From contig VNWV01000010.1 in assembly GCA_009801085.1 (NCBI GenBank), positions 682,001 through 746,000 on the forward strand: 64,000 bases of DNA. The letters run 5' to 3'. Of this stretch, positions 10,583 through 22,452 are shown one piece after another. The position numbers and the translations under genes are program-made. The notes under the pieces are model-generated. The model saw only the letters and a list, made by a program, of their open reading frames with translations. It searched no databases and had not been told where the DNA came from. This stretch comes from Lasiodiplodia sp. COLG20. Lineage: Eukaryota > Ascomycota > Dothideomycetes > Botryosphaeriales > Botryosphaeriaceae. Position 1 is the first letter of the stretch; each line of letters opens with the position of its first letter.

Positions 10583-11494
10583 CTAGATCCGACGACGGTG
10601 CGTGCCCTTGGGATACTGCTCTCTTACCTTCACAACTGCCTGCTCCCTAGTAAGCCCCAGCTTCATGTAATGACCCTTGAGGCTGCATCGGCGCTTGAAT
10701 CTTTCTGTGCAGCCATAGTGGAGACGTGGGTTGCACTGGAACCGCCATTTCTCGCTTGGATTTCCACAAATCTCTTTCCGATGTCGATAAAGAGACGACT
10801 TGCGTGCAAACTTGCAGTGACAGGACAGGCACACAAAAGGGCTTTCGTTCCCCGATGTCGAGGCTCGGCTTGTTGGGGTATCTGGCGCTCCAGTAGCTGG
10901 CCTGGGCTTCCTTCCACTGATTCCTGGGGCTTTGAACTGAGAGAGCTTCTCTCCAGCAGGCTGTTCGCAGGAGCTCAAGTTGATGGGAGAGTACCGAGGC
11001 AGGTTTGTTGGTACGAGTCCTTCGCAACAGGGGTCGCCATCGGCACCAAGCAAGCCCTCCGATTCGAATGTCTTTTGTGAGCTAACGAGTTTCGACGTGT
11101 AGTATGGCCCGCTAAAAGAAATCCATTCGCGCATGAGGATGTGCGAGTCCGAGGTGGATGAACAGCCGGAGGATTGATCGATCGAGGGCGACCCCGGATG
11201 TACCAGAGCAACATCGGCCTTTTCGACCGGGCCGGGGATGCCCAGAGAGGCTTGACCAAGACTGGACAGCGCTGATAGATTCGAACTCCGGGGTACGAGG
11301 TCAGAAGAGGCCAGGCTGGACGACGAGGATGTCAGATCTACCGGAGGTCTAATCTTGTGTTGTGGGGTATCGAAAAACTCAGAAACTCACCCGGTATGGA
11401 CGTATTGATCATCTTGGAAATGAAGTTCTGGGGTAGAGCAGTACGGCCATCCACTTGGCATCAAAAAGGAATGATCCATGTTGGAAATCGACAT
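10583..11494 (-). CDS. Short C2H2 zinc-finger protein (ZF2)
   Basis: Model: exons 11494-11391 and 11348-10583 with a 42-nt intron (GTGAGT..TAG), giving 289 residues. An in-frame stop lies just 5' of the chosen ATG (MSISNMDHSF). The N-terminal two thirds are Ser/Pro-rich and low in complexity, like an activation region. The C-terminus has a finger FVCLSCHCKFARKSSL (C-x2-C-x12-H-x4-C), then an atypical C-x7-C finger ending FKRRCSLKGHYMKLG and a basic tail. It is paralogous to the gene at 15504 (same order CCEGL/CCGGL, finger, atypical finger). The paralogue lacks this intron. It may bind DNA; function unknown. Confidence 0.8.
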
Positions 11495-13640
11495 GCTTTT
11501 GGACTGCGTCTACGATAAAAATACCCTTCGGTTACCACGCACTGCCAATAGGGGTGAGCGATGATCAGTAAGGTAATAGGTTACCGGGACCTACTTACAA
11601 AAACAAGATGTCTCCGCTCGGATGGTGACGTTCAACGTTCAACGGGACTTCAAAGGAGATGGGGGAGACTATATTGCCGGCCGCAAGCAAACTTCCAACT
11701 GGTACCAGAGCGATGGAGAAAACGCCTGATGACTATGCGCTCCGGATCACCAAGCTTTTGGAGAACCCTGGGCTGTAGAGTAAGAAGAGTCAGGATCGAT
11801 GAAAGATAAACATGCTTGCGCTGTTCTCAGAGGTCAAGATATATATGGTCCTGCCGTTGAGGATTCCATCCGGATAAAGGATATTGAGTTATCTGCGCTG
11901 TTCCAAATGACGACAGACAGTGGCAGAAGCCGGAGGCGGGTGAACATGATATGATGATGGCTGGACCAACTTGGAAAGTTTCCTATCCTCTATTTGACTC
12001 ATATCACTTCAGTGATGATAGGCCTTTTCTTTGCTGCCCGGGCATGCCTGCACCAACACTCACACGGACACGTCGGCATAGTGCCTGCTGTTTGACGACC
12101 ACTGGTTGCTTCAGACCTGGATTTGCGACGACGACGACCACGACGACGACGACACTCAAGGGTATTTCCCTTCATCTTCCCACCAGAGTCTTGAAAGTAT
12201 GATTCGGGATGACGCGGACGCTGGCTTCGAAAGCTGCCAGAAGGAAGATGACCAGTAGATGAAAACTTCGTTGGAATAGTGGCAACATACGTGTCTGCTG
12301 TCAGCCATTAGCTGTTGGGGCGAATCATTCCATTGCGCCTGGTGTACCTCAGGAAGCTGGAAGTGTACATACAAACAGGTACGTTTTCTCGGCGCAGAAA
12401 ATCCAAATGACACAAACTGTTCAACACAGAGGACGAAATGTGGAGAAGGTCGGGAGGGAGACCATTACAAATGCAGCGGAGGGGTTTTTACATGAAGGAT
12501 ACCGGGCTCGCAGCAGATCACGGCGCGTGATTCCCCAAGTAAGCCTCATGCACGCTACGATGCCTCGCAGGGCTATTTGCTGGCACCCGTTCCATGGCCT
12601 AGAGCTGACATGCAACAGAGATGGTGTACCGGGACGGGAAGGGATCAATCAGTTTTCTATGCAAGACATAAGCACGTGATGAGTCCTCTGTCGGGCTTCT
12701 GGCTATGTACACCGTGCTGCCCCGCATGGACGCGCAGGTATCCACTAATGAAAATGATCTGTATCTTAAAACTTGTCCAGAGAAGATTTTTGCCCTCATG
12801 GGCTGGCCTCGATTGTTCTAAAACTGCCTTGACAGCATTGAATGGCCAACTTGCCCCGAGGAATTTGGAAACAACTGGCGAGACGATAAATGTTCACCCC
12901 GCCAGGATCAATATGCACAGCTTCAAGTAAGTGAGCCACTTGCTTACGAAGGAGACAAAAAAAGGCGATGATGCAGAATTTTTTTTCGGGAACGACGGCT
13001 GCAAGACCAGGATGCTCATGTAGGTGCGGCTGACTTTCTCTCTCTCTCTCTCCTCACTTCGGATCTAAGGAAGGCGTCGTTTCCCCACTCCCTTCATTCA
13101 TCGCATGTTGCTACTATGTGTAGACAAGATTCGTGCGGTGAAATGCCTGTCTGAGCCGAGTTGCGTGCGCTGTTGCATCGCAGTGGCCCTGCGCTCCTTG
13201 GGAGTAGGGGTCCGAGTCCCCACTCTTGGCCCTGAGTAAGATGCCGCGTTAGGTAGCCTGCAGCAGCATCGGCCTGCATTCAGCTGAGAAGTTGCCGCCA
13301 CAAAAAGTCTATAAGGGGAGGAGAGTTTACATTTCACGCAGCCTCCAGGCCGGCACGTTGCAGCATTACCCGGCTGATCGGCACGTCGCCTGATGCGAGC
13401 TCCTACAAGACGATAGTCTACATTTAAGATCAGCCAGGCCCATTGCGTCAGCGTGCACATCAGCGGTATGCGATTCGACGCATACGTGGATTACTCAAAG
13501 TCGATGCTGCACTGTAATCCGGGTAAGAGGTCAGAGATCTGTACCTTAAAACCCAGTGGAGGATGCCCTGGGGCGGTTCCAGTCGTACGAACCCCACAGT
13601 AGCCACATACTCATATTGCGCGAAAAACATGCAGTAGCTG
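11495..13640. other. Duplicated non-coding spacer (partner 16386-18640)
   Basis: No gene supported. Collinear similarity to 16386-18640 is visible at 11650-11690 ('gggggagac.a.tat'), 12480-12590 ('gcagcagatcacggcgcgtgat'), 12655-12740 ('ctgccccgcat') and 13230-13500 ('cgtcgcctgatgcgag', 'gtcagcgtgcacat'). It includes a (CGA)n run at about 12125-12154 and a (TC)n run at 13036. It probably holds the ZF2 promoter and 5' UTR. Confidence 0.55.
13034..13055. repeat. (TC)n microsatellite
   Basis: A pure run of about nine TC units in the spacer between two zinc-finger loci. Confidence 0.85.
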
Positions 13641-13649
13641 TAATTAACG

Positions 13650-14110
13650 GCAGTGATTAGGATCATAAATTGAAACATTCCATTTATCAATGCTGAACAA
13701 AGGCAGCCCGGCAATGATTGGGAACCAGCCCCAACATTTATCTACCAGCGACTCTTTGTAAGTATCCACAGTCGTCCAATGATTTACCTGTTTCCAGTGC
13801 CGCAGAATCTTTAACTTACCCAGGTTCTTTCAGACGATCACTATGGCGGGATCATCGGGTTGAACCTGCGATCTGCAAGGTTCCCTCCCCAGACAGCCCC
13901 AAAACTTGTGTATGCATCTAAAGAGCACCCAACAAGACTGGCATGTCCACTACTCCTGTTCCTGACCTATATCCATAATTTTATTGGTGCCAATCAAGAC
14001 TACCCTTGTTTGCGAACTCCAATATATATATGGCAAGAAAAGGATGGACCGGAGCTATTTACAGCAGTTGTGCCTTCACAGGAAAATCAATCGTCACTTC
14101 AGAAAAACAG
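13650..14110 (-). pseudogene. Remnant of a long-type zinc-finger gene (psi-ZF)
   Basis: The 3' end and last two fingers of ZF1 are recognisable at the DNA level. Matches include 'caatgctgaacaaa', 'ccaacatttatctaccagcgac', 'actatggcgggatcatcggg', 'cctgttcctgac.tatatccataatt' and 'ggtgccaatcaagactacccttgtttgcgaa'. They fall in the same order as 2880-3230. The reading frame is broken by indels, and the encoded fingers and the whole 5' part are gone. It occupies the position that the intact paralogue at 18776 holds in the second duplication unit. Confidence 0.75.
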
Positions 14111-14129
14111 GTACGGGAAGACCATCCAT

Positions 14130-14870
14130 CAAAGCCTAGAGAAGAGAAGAAAGGAGGAAAAAAGATAGCTGACTAGATCACTTAATACCGAGTCTCGGGG
14201 CCTGACCCCAAAATTTTGAAATGGTGTTCAGATGGAACACTCGTAACTGTCGCAAACCACGTCGCAGACAGCTCAATACTTTCGCGAGTGTCCAGTCCAC
14301 CAGAAGCTCTCAGTGGTTTTCTGGTTTAATTTATGGGCCAGAGACAATTTTTGGACGGTTCTGTCATTCACAGTACAACTGCGAGTTGTGACCCACTCGC
14401 GCCGAAGTCTTTCGCACTGCGACGCCCGCGTCGGGTATTATGAAACAGTAACAAAAATTGCGAGAAATTATTTGGACGTATTGAACAGTGCAAATGAATT
14501 GAATTTTACACTGCTGATTCTTATAATACAGCAGTAGAACTACGTGGTTATTTACACCAATTGTTTGGAATGATTTATAAAGTATAATGAATGGTGACGT
14601 TATTGCGGTGAGATAAACAAGAGGTTTGCCTTGGTGTTGAAGAAAAAGCAATGAGACACGGCAAATACACTCGGCAATACTAATGAATAACGATGAGTTC
14701 TGACAGGACATGGTACTCTTTTCATTTGATGGATCCCTCCAATGTATTCGTTCTGGCTGCTTTGGTTAATGGTGGGTTGCTCAGCCTCATCTGTCGCGGA
14801 ACGCCAGGTTTATGTGTATTCGAGTGGCTCGCCACCCCTGCCACCGCCACCCTTGCTGCTTAGCATCTGC
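14130..14870. repeat. Duplicated 3'-flank block R, copy 3
   Basis: The best-preserved partner of 2200-2840 (see that entry for signposts). It lies about 0.65 kb 3' of the short zinc-finger gene at 15504. Confidence 0.65.
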
Positions 14871-14999
14871 GTTCCACACCAATGAAATATGTGTGCCCAC
14901 ACCAGAGTCGACCAAGCACATGAGGATACGAAGGTCGCATTGGAGGCGGCTATGGAGTGGCCAACCACTCGTACCGCTTGCTGCAACGTATCGCACGCG

Positions 15000-15503
15000 C
15001 TATTGAACATGTCCAATGCATGCGTGTATTAAAATGCGACGGAAGCGGTTGCCTGCATACCCCTGGGGGCGGATGAAATAAATGAGCCAGGTCTCCCCCC
15101 GAACAACGCAATGTCATAGCCACCTCATCGAAATACTACCACGAGCAGAGAAACAGTACAAAGAACGAAAGAGCCGAACGAGGAGATATTGGAAGAAAGA
15201 ATAAGGTAACACGCGAGTACAAGTCGAGGCTAAAGTTTTGGCCGCTACACGAAACCTCAAGTGGGTAGAAAGGACGCGAAAGCTAAGACCAGAATCGACA
15301 ACAGAGAAAAAGCGGAAAACAGACTGAGCAGACAAGGCAACGAGAAGGAGAACCATCGAGTCAACATCCCAGTCCCCCACTTCAAACGTGCTTGGGAGCC
15401 GAACCAGCGTTCCCTGCAGATGGACCCACACCCATAACGTTTCACATCCCAGGCCCCAACCACAGCCAAACGGCACGGGCCGCAAAACGAAAGGCTGAAA
15501 AAG
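15000..15503 (-). repeat. Duplicated 3' UTR of ZF3 (partner 10120-10582)
   Basis: Non-coding 3' flank of ZF3, collinear with the 3' flank of ZF2. The best match is 'gagaaacagtacaaagaacgaaa' and the 60 bases before the stop codon. Confidence 0.6.
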
Positions 15504-16385
15504 CTAAATGGAACGACTGTGCATGCCTTTCCCATACCACTCCCTTATCTTCGCATCAATCCACTCCTCTGAGCGGCCCAGCTTCCTGTAATGCTGCTTG
15601 AGGTTGTCTCGACGCTTGAAGCCTTTCTTGCAGCCGGGATGAGAACGTGAGTCGCAGTAGAACAGCCTCATCGTCCCGCCACCACTTCCACGGCAGCTCT
15701 CGTTCTGATGCCGTAGTAGTGACGACTCGCACGAATACTTGCGCTGACAAGACAGGCAGGTGATGGTGGCTTCGCCCACGGAGCCCGAGGCTCGACGTGA
15801 CGCGGCGTCTGGCTTCCCCGCCCGTGTATGACGGGGCTTCGTCTTTCTGGCTCTTCCCGATGCAAAGGCCGGCCGGAGTCCCGCTCCGGCCGTCTGCTCT
15901 CCGTTGCTCGAGGTGGCGGGTGAGGAGCAAGACAGGCCATCCTCCTGCACCAGGCCACCGCAACATGGTCCACCGCCGAAACCGAAACGTATATCCGATT
16001 CGAACGGCTCCGGCGAGGTCCTCATCACCGGTGCGTAATGTGGCTCAGCAGTAGACAGGTACGGATAGAAGTAGGCATCCGTGTCCACAGAGTATGAAGA
16101 GCTGGGGACGCAGCCGGTGGCCGGATAGGGGTCGCCAGCAATGTACGACTCTGCGCTGAGAGACGTATACCCCGAAGACATCGAGCTCGACGACGGAGAG
16201 ATCGGATGATCGGACGGGTAGTCCTGGGTCTCCGGAGCGCCGGTGGACATGGCCGTGTCCTGGAAGTTGGTCCCTGGAGTGTTCCAAGCCTGCATCTCTG
16301 CGGTGGAACTGTACAGCCAGGTACTGGATGGCGCAAAGGGGCCGTTCATACTGAACGTCGAGGTGTGCCCGGGGTTCATCTGCAT
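15504..16385 (-). CDS. Short C2H2 zinc-finger protein (ZF3)
   Basis: Single coding exon of 293 residues, starting MQMNPGHTS; a second Met two codons on is equally possible. A probable 5' UTR intron (16451-16397, GTGAGT..TAG) lies just upstream. The N-terminal 190 residues are rich in Ser, Thr, Pro and Tyr. Then CCGGL, a basic linker, a finger ITCLSCQRKYSCESSL (C-x2-C-x12-H-x4-C), and a second finger FYCDSRSHPGCKKGFKRRDN with LKQHYRKLG. It is paralogous to ZF2, but more intact and without the coding intron. A transcription-factor role is inferred from fold only. Confidence 0.8.
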   Translation of the reverse strand: MQMNPGHTSTFSMNGPFAPSSTWLYSSTAEMQAWNTPGTNFQDTAMSTGAPETQDYPSDHPISPSSSSMSSGYTSLSAESYIAGDPYPATGCVPSSSYSVDTDAYFYPYLSTAEPHYAPVMRTSPEPFESDIRFGFGGGPCCGGLVQEDGLSCSSPATSSNGEQTAGAGLRPAFASGRARKTKPRHTRAGKPDAASRRASGSVGEATITCLSCQRKYSCESSLLRHQNESCRGSGGGTMRLFYCDSRSHPGCKKGFKRRDNLKQHYRKLGRSEEWIDAKIREWYGKGMHSRSI

Positions 16386-18640
16386 GATGTGATGCACTAT
16401 CAAAGGGGTAAGCCATGGCTTAGCACACAGTCGGTTACCATGTTCACTCACAGAAGTAGTAAGGTCTTGAAAGAAGGCAAGGCGCCGTTCAACGGTCGTC
16501 GGAAGAGATTGTGAGAAGTAGTGGCCAGCACTAACACTTCATATTACATTCAAACGATGGTAGAAAGGGACCGAGAGTTGTATTGGCTCAAGAAGATGTC
16601 AAAGAAAGAACTACCCTGAAGCGGCCGGCGCTCAGAAGTGTCAGGAGTCGGGATGAAATGAAGAAAGAGGTGCGCTTTTCCTGTTGATGAACAACGGGGG
16701 AGACAGGAACTATATACTCTCGCCGGCAAGAGTGTCATTCCATCAACGGGAAAGATGATGTGAGAACATCGAGGTGGTGCTGGCGCCGTTTCCCCGATGG
16801 CGAAACAAAGGGAGGGGTGCCTGCTTGGGTGAGATGGGTGGCGGGAGCCAGGGCGATCAAGCCATGGCTACAAGAAGGTGTGAAGAATACCTCAGGCTCA
16901 GACTGGGCGTGTCTCACCAACAGGATCGACAAGCAGTTCACTCGCCTGACCGGGCGTGGCTGCATGGACGCTTGCCCAAAAGTGTCGACACGCTGGCTCG
17001 GGCCCAACAACGAGTGGCTCTTCGCACGCCTCGAGCCTGCGATGCCGACAACTATATGCATACCCCTTCATCAATCCTTCCGCCTCATAGTGTGGTGGTG
17101 TTGGGGTGATGCGGGCGGTCGGGTCAAGGAGCGGTCAGGAAGGGGGAGATAGGACTGGCTGATGGGAACAGGATCGGAAGGGCCAGACGCTATCTGCGAG
17201 TATGTGAGCGAGCACCAACTGGCTCAGGCCACTACAAATGTGTCTGCGGCATGTTAGACAAACGTCAGCGTGCCAAACTGACCCTCTATCTTGCAGTGTA
17301 TACTCCCGCCAGGTTTGCGCATCCCAGCATAGAGGAGGAAAAAGAGAGGAAAGGACGAAAAGACACCAAAAGCACAGCGGAAGGCCTTCTACATAAATGC
17401 CACCAGGCTGGCAGCGGATTACGCGCGTGATGCATCAATAATCAGCATCATGCACCCTGCGAGTGCTTGCAGAAGTGGCTGTATGCCGACGCCCTCTTCA
17501 CAGCCGAGGACCGACACGAAGAGTACCCATGAGAGAAAGCACTGCGTGGTTTTCGAGGGAGGATTTCCAGGAAATTCTCGTCGTAGGGGCTACTTTGGTC
17601 ACAGCTTCAACAATACCCAGGCGCTTCACGTGCACGTAGAGGGTCACCTGTGCCACAATTCTCCACCCCATTGTATATTCAGCTGCCCCGCATAGATTAC
17701 TGAAAACCTGCTACACGAGTACCTTTAGAAAAATTTACATAGTTGTTCGTCACGAAAGGCTATCTGATGTCCATTGGCATCAACTTTGCCCAAGATGTCA
17801 TGAATTGAGCCATGGCATGGAGCGGTCGGACTGTCCCTGCAAATCTAGTAACGACCAGTGAGACGAGGAAGACCTGCATTGCTTTGTACAAGTGGCAATA
17901 AGGCAACCATCTTCGGATTGATAAGGCAAAAAGAGGCGACCAGGCTGCGTTTCGTGCAGGCGGAAGGGGCGCAAGGACCAAGGAAGGCTGCAGCTGTGTT
18001 TCTGCACAACCCACAGCCAGCGCAATTGAGGGGAGCATCACCCCTCAGCCGCTCCTCCCGACAAGCCTCTATGCTACTCCATCCCGATAGAAGCCGTAAG
18101 ATAGCCGGCCCGCTGAAATAGAGAGATGTATGCCATCATACCAGTACAGTGATGCTTTACGCCCCCACTGCGCGTTGAGGGCAACGACTCCCCCACCCTT
18201 GCCCGGTCGGCAATCAGCGGCGATTCCCCGTATTCGGCAGCCTGCTGCGATTACACACTCCTGCAGGCATGCAGCTGAACATGCCCATCTGTGTGTTGAT
18301 CCTGCAGCCGGAAGGAACTAGAGTTGACGCAGTCTCCGGGCCGCGCCGTCACGGTAATTCTGACTGATGGCCATGTCGCCTGTCGCGAGATGCCTCAAGG
18401 GGGCGAGGTGTAGATCCAACCTCGCCCTACTCACTATGTCAGCGTGCATATGCCCCCTGGTGATAGCCGTGCTTGGAATATTCCTAAACACCTCACAGAT
18501 CCAGGGTTCACTGCTACAAACATACAAATTAATTGACTTGGTCGGCTTGTAACAGTTGTACGGGCTTTTGGTGGAGTCTGTGTTCGTAGACACTGCGGTT
18601 TAATCAGCAAAACGCGTATAGCACCGAAAACACGATGTTC
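16386..18640. other. Duplicated non-coding spacer (partner 11495-13640)
   Basis: Upstream region of ZF3 with a 5' UTR intron near its left end. No gene supported. It is collinear with the ZF2 upstream spacer, which shows that the duplication was several kb long. Confidence 0.55.
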
Positions 18641-18775
18641 ACAGATAGAAGAATCAATAATTCGTCATAATTTCAAAGGTCTGAATTGAAGTCCAGCTCC
18701 AACATTTGCTGGTGAGTGAAGATCCCCACCAGTCGCCCATGATGAAATGCGTCCGATGTACAACGCCAAGTCTAC

Positions 18776-19533
18776 TCAGACGCTGCCGGTCTCGCGCTGA
18801 GCTGGACTAGCATCTTGAGAATGCTTTGCCAGATGATCGTTATATTTATCTGTCCGCTTGAAGGTCTCCTCACACTTCTCGCAAAGGATTAATTTGCCTG
18901 TTCCTGGCCCACAGTTGTAGCGGTCCTGGTGCCGAGCAAAACTGTATTTGTTCGCGAAGAATTTCTTGCATGGAGCGCAGTGGAAGAGTTGCTTGGATCG
19001 GCTTGGAATCTTTGTAACTCTAACCGGAAATCTGCCGTTTGCTGCCGCCGTGTGTATGAAATCTCCACAGTGAAGTTCTGCTTGGCCAGGCTGATCAACA
19101 ATCTGCTGTATCATCTCGTCGGAGCTGAAAGAACGGCTGCAACCCGATGATGGTGTAGAAACAGGAGTGCAAGAGCCCGTCGCGGATGATATCGAGATTG
19201 AGCTGCCAGAAGTCGAGGACGATGACACCGAGTTACTGGACGCTGGGCTGCCGAACACCGTGTCTCGGCAATCGGCGCAGCAAGACTGGACAAGGTACGA
19301 GAACTCCTCGTCAGACAGAAAGGCCACCGCGTGCGGTTCCAAATCGGAAGAGAAGGCTGTCTCGTGCGGTTCCAATTGTCCCGGCTCCTCGTGAATTTGA
19401 GGAAGAGAGGCCTCAAGGTCTTCCAACCAAGAATTCGGAGTCTGTGTTTAGAGCTTTAGTGTGTGTCGACGCTTCAAGAATGAATTCAACGAGTGCTCAC
19501 CTTCGTGCAGTCCATGCTGTCTGTCTTTGCCAT
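18776..19533 (-). CDS. Zinc-finger protein, truncated ZF1 paralogue (ZF4)
   Basis: Model: exons 19533-19501 (MAKTDSMDCTK) and 19441-18776, intron 59 nt (GTGAGC..CAG), 232 residues. It keeps the C-terminal half of ZF1: an acidic motif LSDEEFSYLVQSCC (ZF1 has LSDAEFERLVNSCC), a Ser-rich stretch, then two fingers. These are FHCAPCKKFFANKYSFARHQ..C (C-x2-C-x12-H-x5-C) and LCEKCEETFKRTDKYNDHLAKH (true C2H2), joined by CGPGTGK. The N-terminal helical domain and first finger array of ZF1 are absent, so a new short first exon was probably acquired. Function unknown. Confidence 0.75.
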
Positions 19534-22452
19534 GAGCAATATCATCAGTGAAGCTCATCATGGTTTTATACTGTTAGTATATGTGAAGATGGAAGGAAAG
19601 TATTCCACCATGCATTTCAGGTGATCGCCCACGATGCGGGAAAGAATCGTCTCCCGCATCTTTGGCATAAAATCTAACCCATTTTTGTTGTGGTTATCCT
19701 TGGTAAGGTGAGCATTGTCTGTGGAAAAAGTTGGTAGCAGAGCGTCCAATCGGGCGAGGTGGAGTTCCACCCGCATACACATTACCACTTCTCCCACATA
19801 GTCACCAACTTTTGCGACGCGGGATTACCACACGTGAGCTTCAAGGTATACCTCTGGCGATGCCACATCAGAGGGTGGCTCGCTAGTTGGGTTTTGGAGG
19901 GGCTCGGTGCTCCCGCCGATCGAGTCACGCCTGATGTTGAGTATGTGGGAGACACACAGCGCATGCGCTGCTGGATAGACGGTTGACAGATGAGTGACTT
20001 CGAAATCGACTTCGACGAAAGTTCCTTTAACGACTTGAAGCAGCATGGCACCCCCTATTCTTTGAGCACAGCAGCGCGACTCTCGACATATATGTCCAGC
20101 AAAGCCTCCTTAAGGCTACCGCGCTGAGTCGTTAATCTAAGGCCCCAGCCTGCATGCACTTTCAGTTTCTCGCATAGGCAACAGTGGCTGTGTTTTTGCG
20201 CTGCAAAAGCTGGTACGGCTGAGCAGATCTGTTCTCGCACAGCGGCGTCGGTTAATGCAAGCAGCAGCCTTGCAGCCCCATCGCGGCTCACCTCACTACC
20301 TTCAGAAATGGCACGCGAACATCCATAGAGCTCTCGACGCGCCCGAGGAGAATTTTCCCACTGCACATGAAACACGGCGGTTCCATACAATTGGCAAAAA
20401 CTTACCTTCAGCCGCATGTGTGGGAATCTCATCTGATATTCTCTCCCGCATCAACCCCGGTCGGTCCCGTCCAACAGAGATGCGGGATCAACGCACCACA
20501 TGCCACCATCTCCCGCAGACGCGTTTCGGAAACAGGGCGTTCCCCCCCTTCATCCCACAGATAGCTTAACCGGCATAGTTTTAGATCGGAGCACCTGCAT
20601 ACATTCCCGTTTCCCGCAGATTGGTCTTACCCAAAGCTACTTCGTCCTTTTCTTCAGAATATTGTGACGTACCATAACATCACCGAGGGGTTTTTTTTTT
20701 AAAAAAAAAAAGCCTCCTTAGCTGCCGAGACCACATAATGACATTGTGCGATTGGCTAATCTTGTACGGAAAATGGACAATTACCCATGGATTTTCTCCT
20801 CAGACAAAGCCTGTAGGCTTACCCATAATCAAAAAAGATCATCAAATGTGGTGTAGTAGTTGATAGTTCAAGGAAAAATAACACATGCATTACGGATTGC
20901 CTAAGGCTACGTTACATGTGAAAAAGCAAAAATGTAAAATCAGTGGTATCTTGATGCCCTTGCACGAATAGACAGGATGTCCCAATTTTGAGGGGGAAAA
21001 AACGGCGTCGCACCAATAAACACGTCCAAGAAAGGTACAGATGCAGAAGAGATGGTCAAATAAGAATAATAACATTCTGAAAGTCAAGGCCACCGTTCCA
21101 CTGATGTAGTAGCATCCAAGGTTGGAGAGCTCATGTTCCTTTCTTCGTGCAAAGAAGTTCGGAATGGCGCTTTGCCTTCATCTTCTCTCTCGTGAGCAGG
21201 ATATCCTGCCTTCGTCCCATCGAGGCTGTTGAAAAATTCTCCGAAGACAGTCTCTCGTCTGATGGGTTGCATTGCGCGGGTGTCGCAGTTGCATGGCGGT
21301 GAGATAAAGCGTTTCATGCTGTTGAATAGCATTCTGAAGTGTAAGAGGAGTGTACTGCACCAGAAAAGACGTTAGAAACGGCGCCAGAGAATGAAAATAG
21401 CTTGTTGCTTACTTTGGGTGCAAGGTATACATGTACCTTGACGTGACTGGTCTTCCTTCAGGAGAGGGGAGGAGGGCGGCTTATTCAGCGATGATGGAGG
21501 GACGTACTCTTGGCATTAATTCCATGGGACTCTATGAATTTAAATATCGCATGGCATCTGGACGGGAGAGGTATGTCGGTGAGAAGAAAGTCCCGTGTGC
21601 AGGCAGAAGGAGTGCTCACCAAGAATTTCTCAAGGCGCATGGAGGTGCACAATAGTTGCGCTCAGACAATTCATTTGATATCCCAACAACACCCACAGCG
21701 GCAGTGACCGAGAGCTCCAGTAAGCATTTGAAACAGGTAACGCGTGACGTTCGCGGAGAAGTGGGAAAAAACCCCCAGGCTCACATGCAAGCCCGATCGG
21801 AGTGGTGTTGTACGATTTTGCATGCAGGAGAATTGCTGCGTTGGCGGGAAAGACGTGGGAAACCTTGCGACCGGTGGTGCCAGCAGAGAGGGAAATAAAA
21901 AATAGCGGGGTAACGATGACCCATCATCTGCGGGAAACTTTTAGTCGGGTCAGGTTTCCGTTACCAATAAGCGTTCGCGTAGTGTTCGTGCATCGCCCTG
22001 CTCCCTGGACCAATGGCTGAATGCCCCCGCGCCCAACGAAAAAAATCCATTTTTCGTGCTGCTTGGCCAGAAAGCAAAGCGCATGGAAAGTTTCCCTTTG
22101 AATCATGGCATTCGAGTAGACCATCCGCCCTTGCAGTTGTATCCGCCTATGTGCATTCTTGGCTAGTGTTTCGCATCATGGTGTTCTTGGTGAAGGGTCA
22201 ACCCACCTAACGAGAACCATTGACCATGCTGCAATGAGCTCGCATGACGGGTAAGAGCGACGCGATATGTCGGTGAATCAGGCTTTGCAATGTGAGCGTT
22301 GAGTGGGTATCCGGTGCGCCGCAGGCCACGATACTCAAATCAGCCTCGTAATCCCTTCAGCCTTGTGGGCCGAAAGGCGAAGTTAAGCAGCACGATAGCC
22401 TGTCTAACATCTGCACACGTTCGAGCCACCTTCGTTCCCTCATAATTTCCCC
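19534..22452. other. Long gene-free stretch left of the HET gene
   Basis: No gene supported in 2.9 kb. It contains a T10/A11 run flanked by GAGGGG and GCCTCC near 20687-20718 (an imperfect inverted repeat). Several small overlapping frames carry no motifs. The right end should hold the HET promoter. Confidence 0.45.

Noticed and set aside
19782..20432. Minus-strand frame interrupted by one stop at about 20052
   Set aside because: Looks faintly protein-like but I recognise no family and cannot support a gene or pseudogene.
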